Positions 32,164-40,054 of a stretch of DNA of 64,000 nt are shown here, piece after piece (positions within the stretch are counted from its first letter, which is position 1; each line of letters starts with the position of its first letter). Source of the stretch: Actinoallomurus purpureus. Its GTDB lineage: Bacteria > Actinomycetota > Actinomycetes > Streptosporangiales > Streptosporangiaceae. The stretch lies in the NCBI RefSeq assembly GCF_024055795.1, contig NZ_JAMXMY010000001.1:496001-560000 (forward strand), given 5' to 3'. The notes under the pieces were generated by a model. The model made no database searches and was not told the origin of the DNA. It saw nothing but the letters and a program-made list of their open reading frames with translations. Both the position numbers and the translations under genes were made by a program.

Positions 32164-33450
32164 TCAGTCCCGGGCCGTGGGGAGCAGGAGGGTGAAGGTC
32201 ACGGGTGCGGGCCGGGTCAGGAGCAGGCGACCGCCTTCGGCCTCGGCGAGGCTGCGGGCCATGGCCAGGCCGATGCCGTGTCCGGAGGCGCCGGCCGCGC
32301 GGCGGCGGAAGAGCTCGTCCGGTGACTGCGTGATGCCGGGGCCCTCGTCGGCGACGTCGACGGCGAGGGCGTCCCCGGCGTCGCGGACGCTGACCGCGAC
32401 CGGGCCCGCGCCGTGTCGTGCGGCGTTGTCGATCAGGACGTCGAGGATCTGGCGGACGGCCGCGCTGGAGGCGTGGGCCGGGGGCAGGTCCGGTTCGATG
32501 GTCAGGCGCAGCGGGCGGCCGCGGGCGGCCAGGCCGGCGTGCCAGTTCTGACGAATCTCATCGATGAGGACCTTGGCATCGAGGGTCCCGCTGCGGTCGG
32601 GGACGTCGCGCGCCAGGGTGAGCAGGTCGTCGATGATCGTCTGGAGGCGGTTGGTCGCGGCGATGGCCGTCGTGATCTCCTTCTCGGAGGCCGCCGCCGG
32701 GGTGTCCCTCATGGCCTCCAGGGTGAGCCGCAGGCCGGTCAGCGGGGTGCGCAGCTGGTGGGAGGCATCGGCGGTGAAGGCGCGTTCGCGGGCGAGCAGG
32801 GTGCCGAGGCGTTCGGCGGTGGCGTTGAGGCTGGCGGCGAGCGAGTCGATCTCGGGGATTCCGCTGGGCCCGGTTCGTACGCTCAGGTCGCCGTCGCTGA
32901 GCCGCTGGGCGTTGGCCGACATCTCCTCCAGCGGCCGGGCCAGGCGCCGGGCCTGACGCCGGGCGAGGATCGCGGTGAGCCCGATCGCCAGCAGCGCGAC
33001 CCCCAGCATGACGAGCCAGGTCCGCGCGATGCGCCGGTGGACGACCTCCTTCCCGGTGGCCGCGCGGATCGCGCCGGTCACGCGTTCGTTGTCCGAGATC
33101 GGCACGGCGACGACGATGTCGGGCCCCGTGGATTCGTTGGCCGCGCTGCCGCGCAGCGCATCACGGACCGCTCCGTCGGCGTGGACCGGTCCGCGACCGG
33201 TGATCCTGCGCCCGGCGGCGTCGTAGACGCCGAGTGTCATGTCGGGTTCGGTCCGGGGCAGTTCGATGGGGTCGCCTCCGGTCAGCTGCGCGGGTGCGAC
33301 CGCGACGGTGGTGCCGGTGGCCAACCGGGACAGTTCGGCTCGCTCATCGGCCGTGTAGGAGCGCGCCGTACCGATGGCGAACGGCACGCCGAACAGGCTG
33401 ATCGCCAGGACGGCGGCCAGCACCGCCAAGGTCACGATGCGTCTGCGCAT
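32164..33450 (-). CDS. Sensor histidine kinase
   Basis: 428 residues. TM1 is IVTLAVLAAVLAISLFGVPFAIG, an extracellular sensor domain of ~120 residues follows, and TM2 is WLVMLGVALLAIGLTAILA. HAMP comes next (RRLARPLEEMSANAQRLSDGDLSVR), then HisKA with phospho-acceptor His in FTADASHQLRTPLTGLRL and a HATPase with N box LIDNAARHG, G1 DVADEGPGI and G2 GHGIGLAMARSLAEAEGG. It phosphorylates a response regulator, most likely the OmpR-type protein encoded at 38362-39057, although a four-gene cassette on the other strand separates them. Confidence 0.92.
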   Translation of the reverse strand: MRRRIVTLAVLAAVLAISLFGVPFAIGTARSYTADERAELSRLATGTTVAVAPAQLTGGDPIELPRTEPDMTLGVYDAAGRRITGRGPVHADGAVRDALRGSAANESTGPDIVVAVPISDNERVTGAIRAATGKEVVHRRIARTWLVMLGVALLAIGLTAILARRQARRLARPLEEMSANAQRLSDGDLSVRTGPSGIPEIDSLAASLNATAERLGTLLARERAFTADASHQLRTPLTGLRLTLEAMRDTPAAASEKEITTAIAATNRLQTIIDDLLTLARDVPDRSGTLDAKVLIDEIRQNWHAGLAARGRPLRLTIEPDLPPAHASSAAVRQILDVLIDNAARHGAGPVAVSVRDAGDALAVDVADEGPGITQSPDELFRRRAAGASGHGIGLAMARSLAEAEGGRLLLTRPAPVTFTLLLPTARD

Positions 33451-33633
33451 GCCCGTCCCCCTCGAGCGACTGCCGATTGCGGGCCTGCTGCCAGTCTGCC
33501 GTCACGGTCGCCGATCGGACGGTTCCGACCACCTATTTTGCCGTCGTCTAGCCATTGGGGCCGGGTCGGCTAACCGGCGGGTTCCTAGCGTCAGGTGAGT
33601 TGGAGGGATTTCTCCGGAGATCGGGGGCCGCTC

Positions 33634-34257
33634 ATGAGAACTCGTCGAAGCGTGATCCACGCCGGGAGCGCGATCGTGCTCATGGCCGCGCTGGCCGCGT
33701 GCGGCGGCGGAAACGGCCGGTCGGTCGCCGCGTCGGGCCAGACCGCCGCCGGCGCGCCCCCGCCGCCGCCCACGCCGAAGGAGTCCAACCCTCCCGGCGA
33801 CATCCCCGACAGCCAGGTCTTCGTGCCGTTCACCGCGGCGGGCGGTCTGTTCACCGTCAAGGTCCCCGAAGGCTGGGCGCGGAGCCAGAGCGGGTCCGCG
33901 ACGGTGTTCACCGACAAGTTGAACATCGTCCGTGTCGAGGCGCGCCCGGCGGCCAGCGCACCGACCGTGGCCTCGGCGCGGGCGACGGAACTGACGCAGA
34001 TCCGGTCCTCCACCCCTGGGTTCAGGCAGGGCGATGTCACCGTGGTGCAGCGGAAGGCGGGCCCCGCCGTGCGGATCACCTACCGGGCCCAGTCTCCTGC
34101 CAACCCGGTGACCGGCAAGACCATCCAGGACGAGGTCGAACGCTATGAGTTCTGGAAGGCCGGCAACGAGGCGATCCTCACCCTGTCGGGCCCGGTGGGC
34201 GCCGACAACGTCGACCCGTGGCGGCTCGTCACCGACTCCCTGCGGTGGCAGCGATGA
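33634..34257 (+). CDS. Lipoprotein preceding an ABC/FtsX cassette
   Basis: 207 residues from ATG at 33634. The signal ends in VLMAALAACGGG with a lipobox Cys. A Pro-rich linker leads to a domain of ~150 residues: GGLFTVKVPEGWARSQSGSATVFTDKLNIVRVEA, then GPAVRITYRAQSPANPVTGKTIQDEVERYEFWKAGNEAILTLSGPVGAD. This layout recurs in actinobacterial lipoproteins beside FtsX-type transporters. Its stop overlaps the next ATG, so it is part of the transporter operon. Confidence 0.8.
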   Translation: MRTRRSVIHAGSAIVLMAALAACGGGNGRSVAASGQTAAGAPPPPPTPKESNPPGDIPDSQVFVPFTAAGGLFTVKVPEGWARSQSGSATVFTDKLNIVRVEARPAASAPTVASARATELTQIRSSTPGFRQGDVTVVQRKAGPAVRITYRAQSPANPVTGKTIQDEVERYEFWKAGNEAILTLSGPVGADNVDPWRLVTDSLRWQR

Positions 34258-34958
34258 GCCCAGGCGCCGGCGTTTCCACGACCGGCGAGGACCTGGACGA
34301 GGACGTCGCGCTGTCGGCCCGTACGCTCTACCGCTTCTTCCGCGCCGGGGAGGAGGAGACGCTGGCGCTGCGCGGCGTGTCCTTGTCGCTGCGCGCGGGG
34401 GAGCTGGTGGCGGTCGTAGGCCCCTCCGGGTCGGGCAAGTCGACTCTGCTGGCGTGCCTGGCCGGGCTGGACGAGCCCGACGGCGGCACCGTCATGGTCG
34501 GCGGGCGGCGCATCAGCCATCAGCCCGAGACCGTACGGACCCGGCTGCGCGCCCGCATGATCGGACTGGTGTTCCAATCCGGGAACCTCCTGGAACACCT
34601 GACCGTCCGGCAGAACATCCGGCTGGCCCAGCGGCTCGCCGCCCGCGGTCGGCGCGACGACGCCGACGTGCTGCTGGAGCTGGTGGGGCTCTCGGCACGC
34701 GGCGAGGCGTACCCGAGCCGGTTGTCCGGCGGTGAGGCGACGCGCGCCGGCCTGGCGGTCGCCCTGGCAGGCGACCCCGCCGTGGTGCTGGCCGACGAAC
34801 CGACCGGCGAGCTCGACTCGGCCACCGAACGGCAGATCCTCGATCTCCTGGCCGAGCGCGCGCGCTCCGGGGTGGCGGTGCTGGTGGCCGGTCACAGTCC
34901 GGCCGTAGCCGCCGCCGCCGACCGCGTCATCCGGCTCCGTGACGGGCAGATGGTCTGA
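34254..34958 (+). CDS. ABC transporter ATPase (LolD/MacB type), first
   Basis: 234 residues. Walker A VGPSGSGKST, Q-loop VFQSGNLLEHLTVRQNI, signature LSGGEATRAGLAVAL, Walker B VVLADEPTGELD, H-loop LVAGHSPAV. It serves the FtsX permease two genes downstream. Stop and the next start overlap (TGATG). The signature has E-A-T-R in place of the usual Q-Q/R-Q-R. Confidence 0.9.
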   Translation: MSPGAGVSTTGEDLDEDVALSARTLYRFFRAGEEETLALRGVSLSLRAGELVAVVGPSGSGKSTLLACLAGLDEPDGGTVMVGGRRISHQPETVRTRLRARMIGLVFQSGNLLEHLTVRQNIRLAQRLAARGRRDDADVLLELVGLSARGEAYPSRLSGGEATRAGLAVALAGDPAVVLADEPTGELDSATERQILDLLAERARSGVAVLVAGHSPAVAAAADRVIRLRDGQMV

Positions 34959-35701
34959 TGAGCCTGCGCGACGGCGCCACCACGCGGGCGGACGGCGCGC
35001 CGGCCGGGCCCGCCGACGGCGCACTGGTGCGGTGCGTGAACGTGGCGCGCACCTTCGGTACCGGTCCGACGGCCGTCGTCGCCGTGCACGACGTGTCCTG
35101 CACGGTGCCGTCCGGGGCGCGCGTGGCGCTGATGGGGCCGTCTGGATCAGGCAAGTCCACCCTGTTGCACCTGATCGCGGGCCTGGAAGCCCCGACCGGC
35201 GGGACGATCGCCTGGCCGGGCCTCGGCGCCGGCCCGAACGGCAGACCCGGCCCGATCGGCGTGATCTTCCAGGGGCCCAGCCTTATCCCCACGCTGGACG
35301 TCACCGAGAACGTCGCCCTGCCGCTGCTGTTCGCCGGCGTGCCCGCCGAGGCCGCCACCGTAAGCGCGACGGCGGCCCTGGACCGGGTCGGGATCGCCGA
35401 CCTGGGGCCGAAGCTCCCCGAAGAGCTGTCCGGCGGACAGGCCCAGCGCGCCGCCGCCGCGCGCGTGATCGCAGGCCGTCCGAGGCTCATCCTGGCCGAC
35501 GAGCCCACCGGCCAGCTCGACCACGAGACCGGCGGCCACGTCATCTCCGTGCTGCTGGAGGCAGCCGAGGAACTCGAGGCCGCGCTGATCGTCGCCACGC
35601 ACGACGCCCAGATCGCCGCCCGGCTGCCCCACCGGTGGACCATGCGCGACGGCGGCCTCACCACGCGCGGCGCCGGCCCCGGCGACGACAGGAGGCCATG
35701 A
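34958..35701 (+). CDS. ABC transporter ATPase (LolD/MacB type), second
   Basis: 247 residues. Walker A MGPSGSGKST, Q-loop IFQGPSLIPTLDVTENV, signature LSGGQAQRAAAARVI, Walker B LILADEPTGQLDHE, H-loop IVATHDAQI. Two different ATPases before a single double-FtsX permease suggest an asymmetric pair of ATPases, unlike the usual BceA/LolD homodimer. Confidence 0.9.
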   Translation: MSLRDGATTRADGAPAGPADGALVRCVNVARTFGTGPTAVVAVHDVSCTVPSGARVALMGPSGSGKSTLLHLIAGLEAPTGGTIAWPGLGAGPNGRPGPIGVIFQGPSLIPTLDVTENVALPLLFAGVPAEAATVSATAALDRVGIADLGPKLPEELSGGQAQRAAAARVIAGRPRLILADEPTGQLDHETGGHVISVLLEAAEELEAALIVATHDAQIAARLPHRWTMRDGGLTTRGAGPGDDRRP

Positions 35702-38358
35702 TGATCTGGATCTGGCTCCACGGCCTGGTCCGCAGGCGCACCGCCCGGATGGCCGCCGCGGCGGCAGGGGTCGCGGTCGCGGTGGCGCTGCTCGCCTGCC
35801 TCGGCGCGTTCCTCGCCGCTTCGAAGGCGACCATGACCGCGCGGGCCGCCTCCGGCGTCGCGGCCGACTGGCAGGTGCAGGTGACCGGCGGCACCGATGC
35901 GGGCTCGGTCCTCGGCGCCGTACGGGCCGACCCGGCGACCCGGCAGGCCCTCCCGGTCGGCTTCGCGCAGACCAGCGGCTTCACCTACACCGGGCCGACG
36001 ACCCAGACCACCGGATCCGGAGTCGTGCTGGGCCTGCCTGACGACTATGCCCGGGCCTTCCCCGGCGAGCTCCGCACGCTCACCGGATCCGGAACCGGCG
36101 TGCTGCTGGCCCAGCAGACCGCCGCCAACCTGCACGCCGGACCCGGCGACACGATCAGCGTCGGCCGCGCGGGCATGGCTTCGGCACGCGTGCGCGTCGA
36201 CGGAGTGGTGGACCTGCCACAGGCCGACTCGCTGTTCCAGAAGGTCGGCGCTCCCCCGGGCTCCCAGCCGTCGGCGCCGCCGGACAACGTGCTCCTGCTG
36301 CCCCAGGCCCTGTGGCACCAGGTGTTCGACCCGCAGGCCAGGACCCGCCCGGACCTGGTCACCACGCAGATCCACGTCAGCCGCTCCCACGCGCTGCCGT
36401 CGGACCCGGCTGCGGCCTACACGGCCATCACGGCGGCCGCCCGGAATCTCGAGGCCCGGACCGCGGGCGGTGCCGTCGTGGGGAACAACCTGGGGGCGGC
36501 GCTGGACTCCGCGCGCCAGGACGCGGCGTACGCGCAGATCCTGTTCCTGTTCCTCGGCCTGCCCGGGGCGGTCCTGGCCGGGCTGCTGACCGCCGCGATC
36601 GCGGGCGCCGGGGCGACCCGGCGGCGTCGCGAACAGGCGCTGCTGCGCTCCCGCGGCGCCTCCGTTCGCCAGGTGACGCGGCTGGCAGCCGTCGAGGCCG
36701 CCGTCGTGGGGGTCGCCGGCAGCGTCGTGGGTCTCGCCGGCGCGGCCCTGGTCGGCAGGCTGGCGTTCGGCTCGGCGCGGTTCGGCGCCACGACCGTGAC
36801 CGCCGTCGCCTGGACCGCGGGTGCCGCCGTGGCCGGTCTCGTGATCGCCGCGCTCACCATCCTGGTGCCCGCGCATCGGGACGCTCGGGCGATGACCGTG
36901 AGCGCCGGACGCCTCACCGTCGGCCGTACCCGGGCACCCGGCTGGAGTCGCTACGGACTGGACTTCGTGCTGCTGGCCGCCGCCGGGGCGGTGTTCGCCG
37001 TGACCGGCCGCAACGGCTACCAGCTCGTCCTGGCACCGGAAGGGCAGCCCACCATCTCGGTGTCGTACTGGGCGTTCGCCGGACCCGCACTGCTGTGGCT
37101 CGGCACCGGGCTGCTCGTCTGGCGGCTGTACGACCTGCTGCTCGGCCGGGGACGGCGGCTCGTCGGTGCCGGGTTGCGTCCGCTGGCCCGTGGGCTGTCG
37201 GGCACGGTCGCCGGGAGTATGGCGCGCCAGCGCCGGCTGCTGGCCCGATCCATCGTGCTGCTCGCCCTGGCCGTGGCCTTCGCCGCCTCCACCGCGACCT
37301 TCAACTCCACCTATCGTCGGCAGGCCGAGGTCGACGCCCAGCTGACCAACGGCGCCGACGTCACCGTGACCGAATCGCCCGGCGCGTCCGTCGGCCCCGA
37401 CCAGGCCCGGAGACTGGCCGCCGTGGCCGGGGTCGAGAGCGTCGAGCCGCTGCAGCACCGCTTCGCCTACGTCGGCTCGGACCTGCAGGACCTGTACGGC
37501 GTACGGCCCGGCACCATCAGACGCGCCACCGCCCTGCAGGACGCCTACTTCACCGGCGGCACCGCGAAGCAGCTGACCCGCACCCTGGCGGCCGAGCCGG
37601 ACTCGATCCTGGTGTCGGCCGAGACGGTGAAGGACTTTCAGCTACGCCCCGGCGACCTGCTCAACCTCCGTTTGCAGGACGGCCGGACCAAGCGGTTCAC
37701 CACCGTGCCGTTCCACTACGTCGGCATCGTCAAGGAGTTCCCGACCGCGCCGAAGGACAGCTTCCTGGTCGCCAACGCCTCGTACGTGACGCAGAAGACC
37801 GGCAGCGCCACGATCGGCGCGTTCCTGGTCGACACGGGCGGGCGCCACATCGCCTCGGTCGCCCACCGGGTCCGCGCCCTGCTCGGCCCCACCGCCACGG
37901 TGACGGATCTGGCCACCACCCGCCGGGTGGTCGGCTCGAGCCTGACCGCCGTCGACCTGGCCGGGCTGACGCGCGTCGAGCTTACGTTCGCGCTGCTGCT
38001 CGCTGCGGCCTCCGGAGGGCTGGTGCTCGCGCTCGGCCTGGCCGAAAGACGCCGCACGTTCGCGATCGCGATCGCGCTCGGTGCGAACCAGCGGCAGCTG
38101 CGCGGCTTCGTGTCCGGGGAGGCCGCGACCCTGGCGGTCGGCGGGCTGGTCGCCGGCACGGTGATCGGCGCGCTGCTGTCGCAGATGCTGGTCAAGGTCC
38201 TGACCGGCGTCTTCGATCCGCCGCCGTCGGCACCGACGGTGCCCTGGCCCTATCTCACGGCCCTCGGGTCGATCACCGTCGCGGCGCTGGCCGCGGTGGC
38301 CGCCGTAGCCGTACGACTGGCGCGCCGTCCCGCCGTGCAGGTCCTGCGGGAGCTATGA
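35698..38358 (+). CDS. FtsX-like ABC permease (double FtsX domain)
   Basis: 886 residues; ATG at 35698, or the adjacent ATG at 35701 which is better spaced from AGGAGG. TM1 (MAAAAAGVAVAVALLACLGAFLA) precedes an extracellular domain of ~240 residues. Four TM helices with the FtsX loop RRRREQALLRSRGASVRQVTRLAAVEAAVVGVAGSVVGL follow, then a second extracellular domain and a C-terminal FtsX unit (ERRRTFAIAIALGANQRQLRGFVSGEAATLAVGG). This is the architecture of MacB/BceB-like mechanotransmission systems that remove cell-envelope-active compounds. It ends 3 bp from the convergent response regulator gene. The substrate is inferred only from architecture and context. Confidence 0.88.
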   Translation: MMIWIWLHGLVRRRTARMAAAAAGVAVAVALLACLGAFLAASKATMTARAASGVAADWQVQVTGGTDAGSVLGAVRADPATRQALPVGFAQTSGFTYTGPTTQTTGSGVVLGLPDDYARAFPGELRTLTGSGTGVLLAQQTAANLHAGPGDTISVGRAGMASARVRVDGVVDLPQADSLFQKVGAPPGSQPSAPPDNVLLLPQALWHQVFDPQARTRPDLVTTQIHVSRSHALPSDPAAAYTAITAAARNLEARTAGGAVVGNNLGAALDSARQDAAYAQILFLFLGLPGAVLAGLLTAAIAGAGATRRRREQALLRSRGASVRQVTRLAAVEAAVVGVAGSVVGLAGAALVGRLAFGSARFGATTVTAVAWTAGAAVAGLVIAALTILVPAHRDARAMTVSAGRLTVGRTRAPGWSRYGLDFVLLAAAGAVFAVTGRNGYQLVLAPEGQPTISVSYWAFAGPALLWLGTGLLVWRLYDLLLGRGRRLVGAGLRPLARGLSGTVAGSMARQRRLLARSIVLLALAVAFAASTATFNSTYRRQAEVDAQLTNGADVTVTESPGASVGPDQARRLAAVAGVESVEPLQHRFAYVGSDLQDLYGVRPGTIRRATALQDAYFTGGTAKQLTRTLAAEPDSILVSAETVKDFQLRPGDLLNLRLQDGRTKRFTTVPFHYVGIVKEFPTAPKDSFLVANASYVTQKTGSATIGAFLVDTGGRHIASVAHRVRALLGPTATVTDLATTRRVVGSSLTAVDLAGLTRVELTFALLLAAASGGLVLALGLAERRRTFAIAIALGANQRQLRGFVSGEAATLAVGGLVAGTVIGALLSQMLVKVLTGVFDPPPSAPTVPWPYLTALGSITVAALAAVAAVAVRLARRPAVQVLREL

Positions 38359-38361
38359 GGG

Positions 38362-39057
38362 TCAACCGGGGGTATCGAGCCGGTAGCCGTGGCCGCGCAG
38401 GGTGACGATGCGCGGGATGACGACAGTCTCGTCGGCCGCCTCCGCCAGCTTGCGGCGCAGCGCCGCAACGTGCACGTCCAGGGTCTTGGTCGATCCGAAC
38501 CAGTTCTCGTCCCACACGTCGGCCATCAGGTCCTCCCGGCTGACGGCCACCCCGGGCTCACCCGCGAGCCTGGCCAGCAGGTCGAACTCCTTGGCCCGCA
38601 AGGTCACCTCGCGATCCGCGGCGAAGCACCGGCGAGCCGCCGTGTCCACCACGAGATCGCCGATCGCGAACCGCGACGGCCGCGCGGCCGACGGCGCACC
38701 GCGCCGCAAGTGCGCCCGTATCCGGGCGAGCAGCTCCGCGAACCCGAACGGCTTGGTCACATAGTCGTCCGCGCCCGCCTCCAGCCCCACCACGACGTCC
38801 ATCTCCGCATCGCGCGCGGTCACGATGACCAGCACGCATCCTGCCTGGACGGCTCGGATCCGGCCGCACACCTCGATCCCGTCCAGATCCGGCAGGCCCA
38901 GGTCCAGCAGCACGAGGTCGAACGGCATCAGCGTCGCCTCACGGATCGCCCCGCGCCCCGAACGCCGCCAGACCACCTCGTGATCGTGCAGGCGAAGCCG
39001 GGACTCCAGGTGACTCCCGATCGTCTCGTCGTCCTCGACGATGAGCAGACGCGCCAC
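38362..39057 (-). CDS. OmpR family response regulator
   Basis: 231 residues, GTG start. Receiver domain: LLIVEDDETIG (acidic pocket), phospho-acceptor Asp in FDLVLLDLGLPDLDG, Thr/Lys switch in VIVTARD and YVTKPFGFAELL. Winged helix: REVTLRAKEFDLLARLAGEPGVAVSREDLMADVWDENW, then KTLDVHVAALRRKL and IVTLRGHGYRL. Its kinase partner is probably at 32164-33450. A BlaI-like dyad sits 31 bp upstream of the start, suggesting a second layer of control. Confidence 0.92.
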   Translation of the reverse strand: MARLLIVEDDETIGSHLESRLRLHDHEVVWRRSGRGAIREATLMPFDLVLLDLGLPDLDGIEVCGRIRAVQAGCVLVIVTARDAEMDVVVGLEAGADDYVTKPFGFAELLARIRAHLRRGAPSAARPSRFAIGDLVVDTAARRCFAADREVTLRAKEFDLLARLAGEPGVAVSREDLMADVWDENWFGSTKTLDVHVAALRRKLAEAADETVVIPRIVTLRGHGYRLDTPG

Positions 39058-39087
39058 TCGCTCATTCTAGAAAATCCCTGGGGCCAT

Positions 39088-39105
39088 CTACTATCGTAAT
39101 AGTAG
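39088..39105. promoter_or_regulatory. BlaI-like dyad, site B (response regulator / broken COG4705 copy)
   Basis: Perfect CTACTAT-CGTA-ATAGTAG; in the common frame TACTA-TCGTAA-TAGTA at 39089-39104. It sits 31 bp upstream of the response regulator start on the minus strand and upstream of the degraded COG4705 copy on the plus strand. Confidence 0.6.
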
Positions 39106-39219
39106 AAATCTTCTAAGATGAGTGGAAACGATGCTGGTCAACCTCCTGTTCGGCAGCGCCAGCCTGGTGTTCATCTGGCCGGTGTCTCCCGAACGGAACG
39201 GTGCGGAGCGGCAATGCTG

Positions 39220-39420
39220 GAAGGCCGGGCACCGCGAAGATCCACGCTCCGAAGAGAGCCTCGAGACCCGCACCTCCGGCGCCCAGACCAACACGCGCCG
39301 CGGCGGCCCGGCCATCCGGTCGGCGGCGAGCACGAGCGCCGGCGCGATCCACACCCAGTGGTGCGACCAGCAGACCGGTCATCGCGCAGGTCACGACAGC
39401 GGCCGCCGCGACTCTGCCCG
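39220..39420 (-). pseudogene. Frameshifted remnant of a GT87 (DUF2029) polyprenol-phosphate mannosyltransferase
   Basis: Two minus-strand frames together give the conserved C-terminal core of GT87 enzymes: RVAAAAVVTCAMTGLLVA in one frame, then SHHWVWIAPALVLAADRMAGPPRRVLVW in another (family pattern TGLLVSPxSWxHHWVWxxPAL). A small deletion has shifted the frame at ~39360, and LEALFGAWIFAVPGLP follows in the first frame. No start or active-site Asp region remains. The rest of the 39058-39587 gap holds only site B. Confidence 0.5.
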
Positions 39421-39587
39421 GTCGAGCTTGGGAACCACCAGGGTGCCAAACGGGACGCCACCACCGTGATCCCACCCCGATCACCCCTCGCCACTTGGCG
39501 GCTGGGGACACGTTCGGGTCCGGCCGCACCCGAGGATCAGCGGAGAGCCCTAACCGGGATCAGGGTGATCAACCGCGGGGCAGGGAA

Positions 39588-39818
39588 ATGACGAACCGTC
39601 CGGCCGCAGTGCTGTCGTTCTGGCTCGCCTACGTCCTCACCCGGCCGCTCGGCGCCAACATTGGCGACTATCTCGGGTCCTCACACAGCGACGGCGGTCT
39701 GGGTCTGGGCACCCTCGGCACCAGCGTGCTGTTCCTGGGCGCCATCCTCGTCGTCGTCAGCTACCTCACCGTGACCCACAAGGACCAGACCGAACGCGCC
39801 TATCACCGCGCACACTGA
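39588..39818 (+). pseudogene. C-terminal fragment of a second COG4705 membrane protein
   Basis: From ATG at 39588 (AGGGAA just upstream) 76 residues match the last quarter of COG4705 proteins: VLSFWLAYVLTRPLGANIGDYLGSSHSDGGLGLGTLGTSVLFLGAILVVVSYLTV. This aligns with LLFWLAFVLTRPFGATAGDLL near the end of the intact gene at 31256. Three of the four repeat units are missing. It may still be translated as a two-helix protein. Confidence 0.7.
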
Positions 39819-40054
39819 ACGCTCGCTGTACTGAGCGTGAAGGTGGACCGCCGTGGCGGGTCTTTACGGTGTGTTCAGACCGTTGCGAGCCGCCAAGCTC
39901 TGCGCCCCGGCAAACGGGTCCGATCGGTACTGGTCGTTAGGCTGCTCGGGAATGGTTACGTTCCCGGGCGCCCAAAACGCGCCGTCCGAGCGGGGTGAGC
40001 CGTCTGCCGCGGTGACAGGCCGCTGACGGCGGAACCGCGCCCCGGCGTCCGGCC

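Noticed and set aside
34927-37458. 843-residue minus-strand frame across the ABC/FtsX cassette
   Set aside because: Low-complexity antisense frame; three overlapping plus-strand genes with full motifs explain the DNA.
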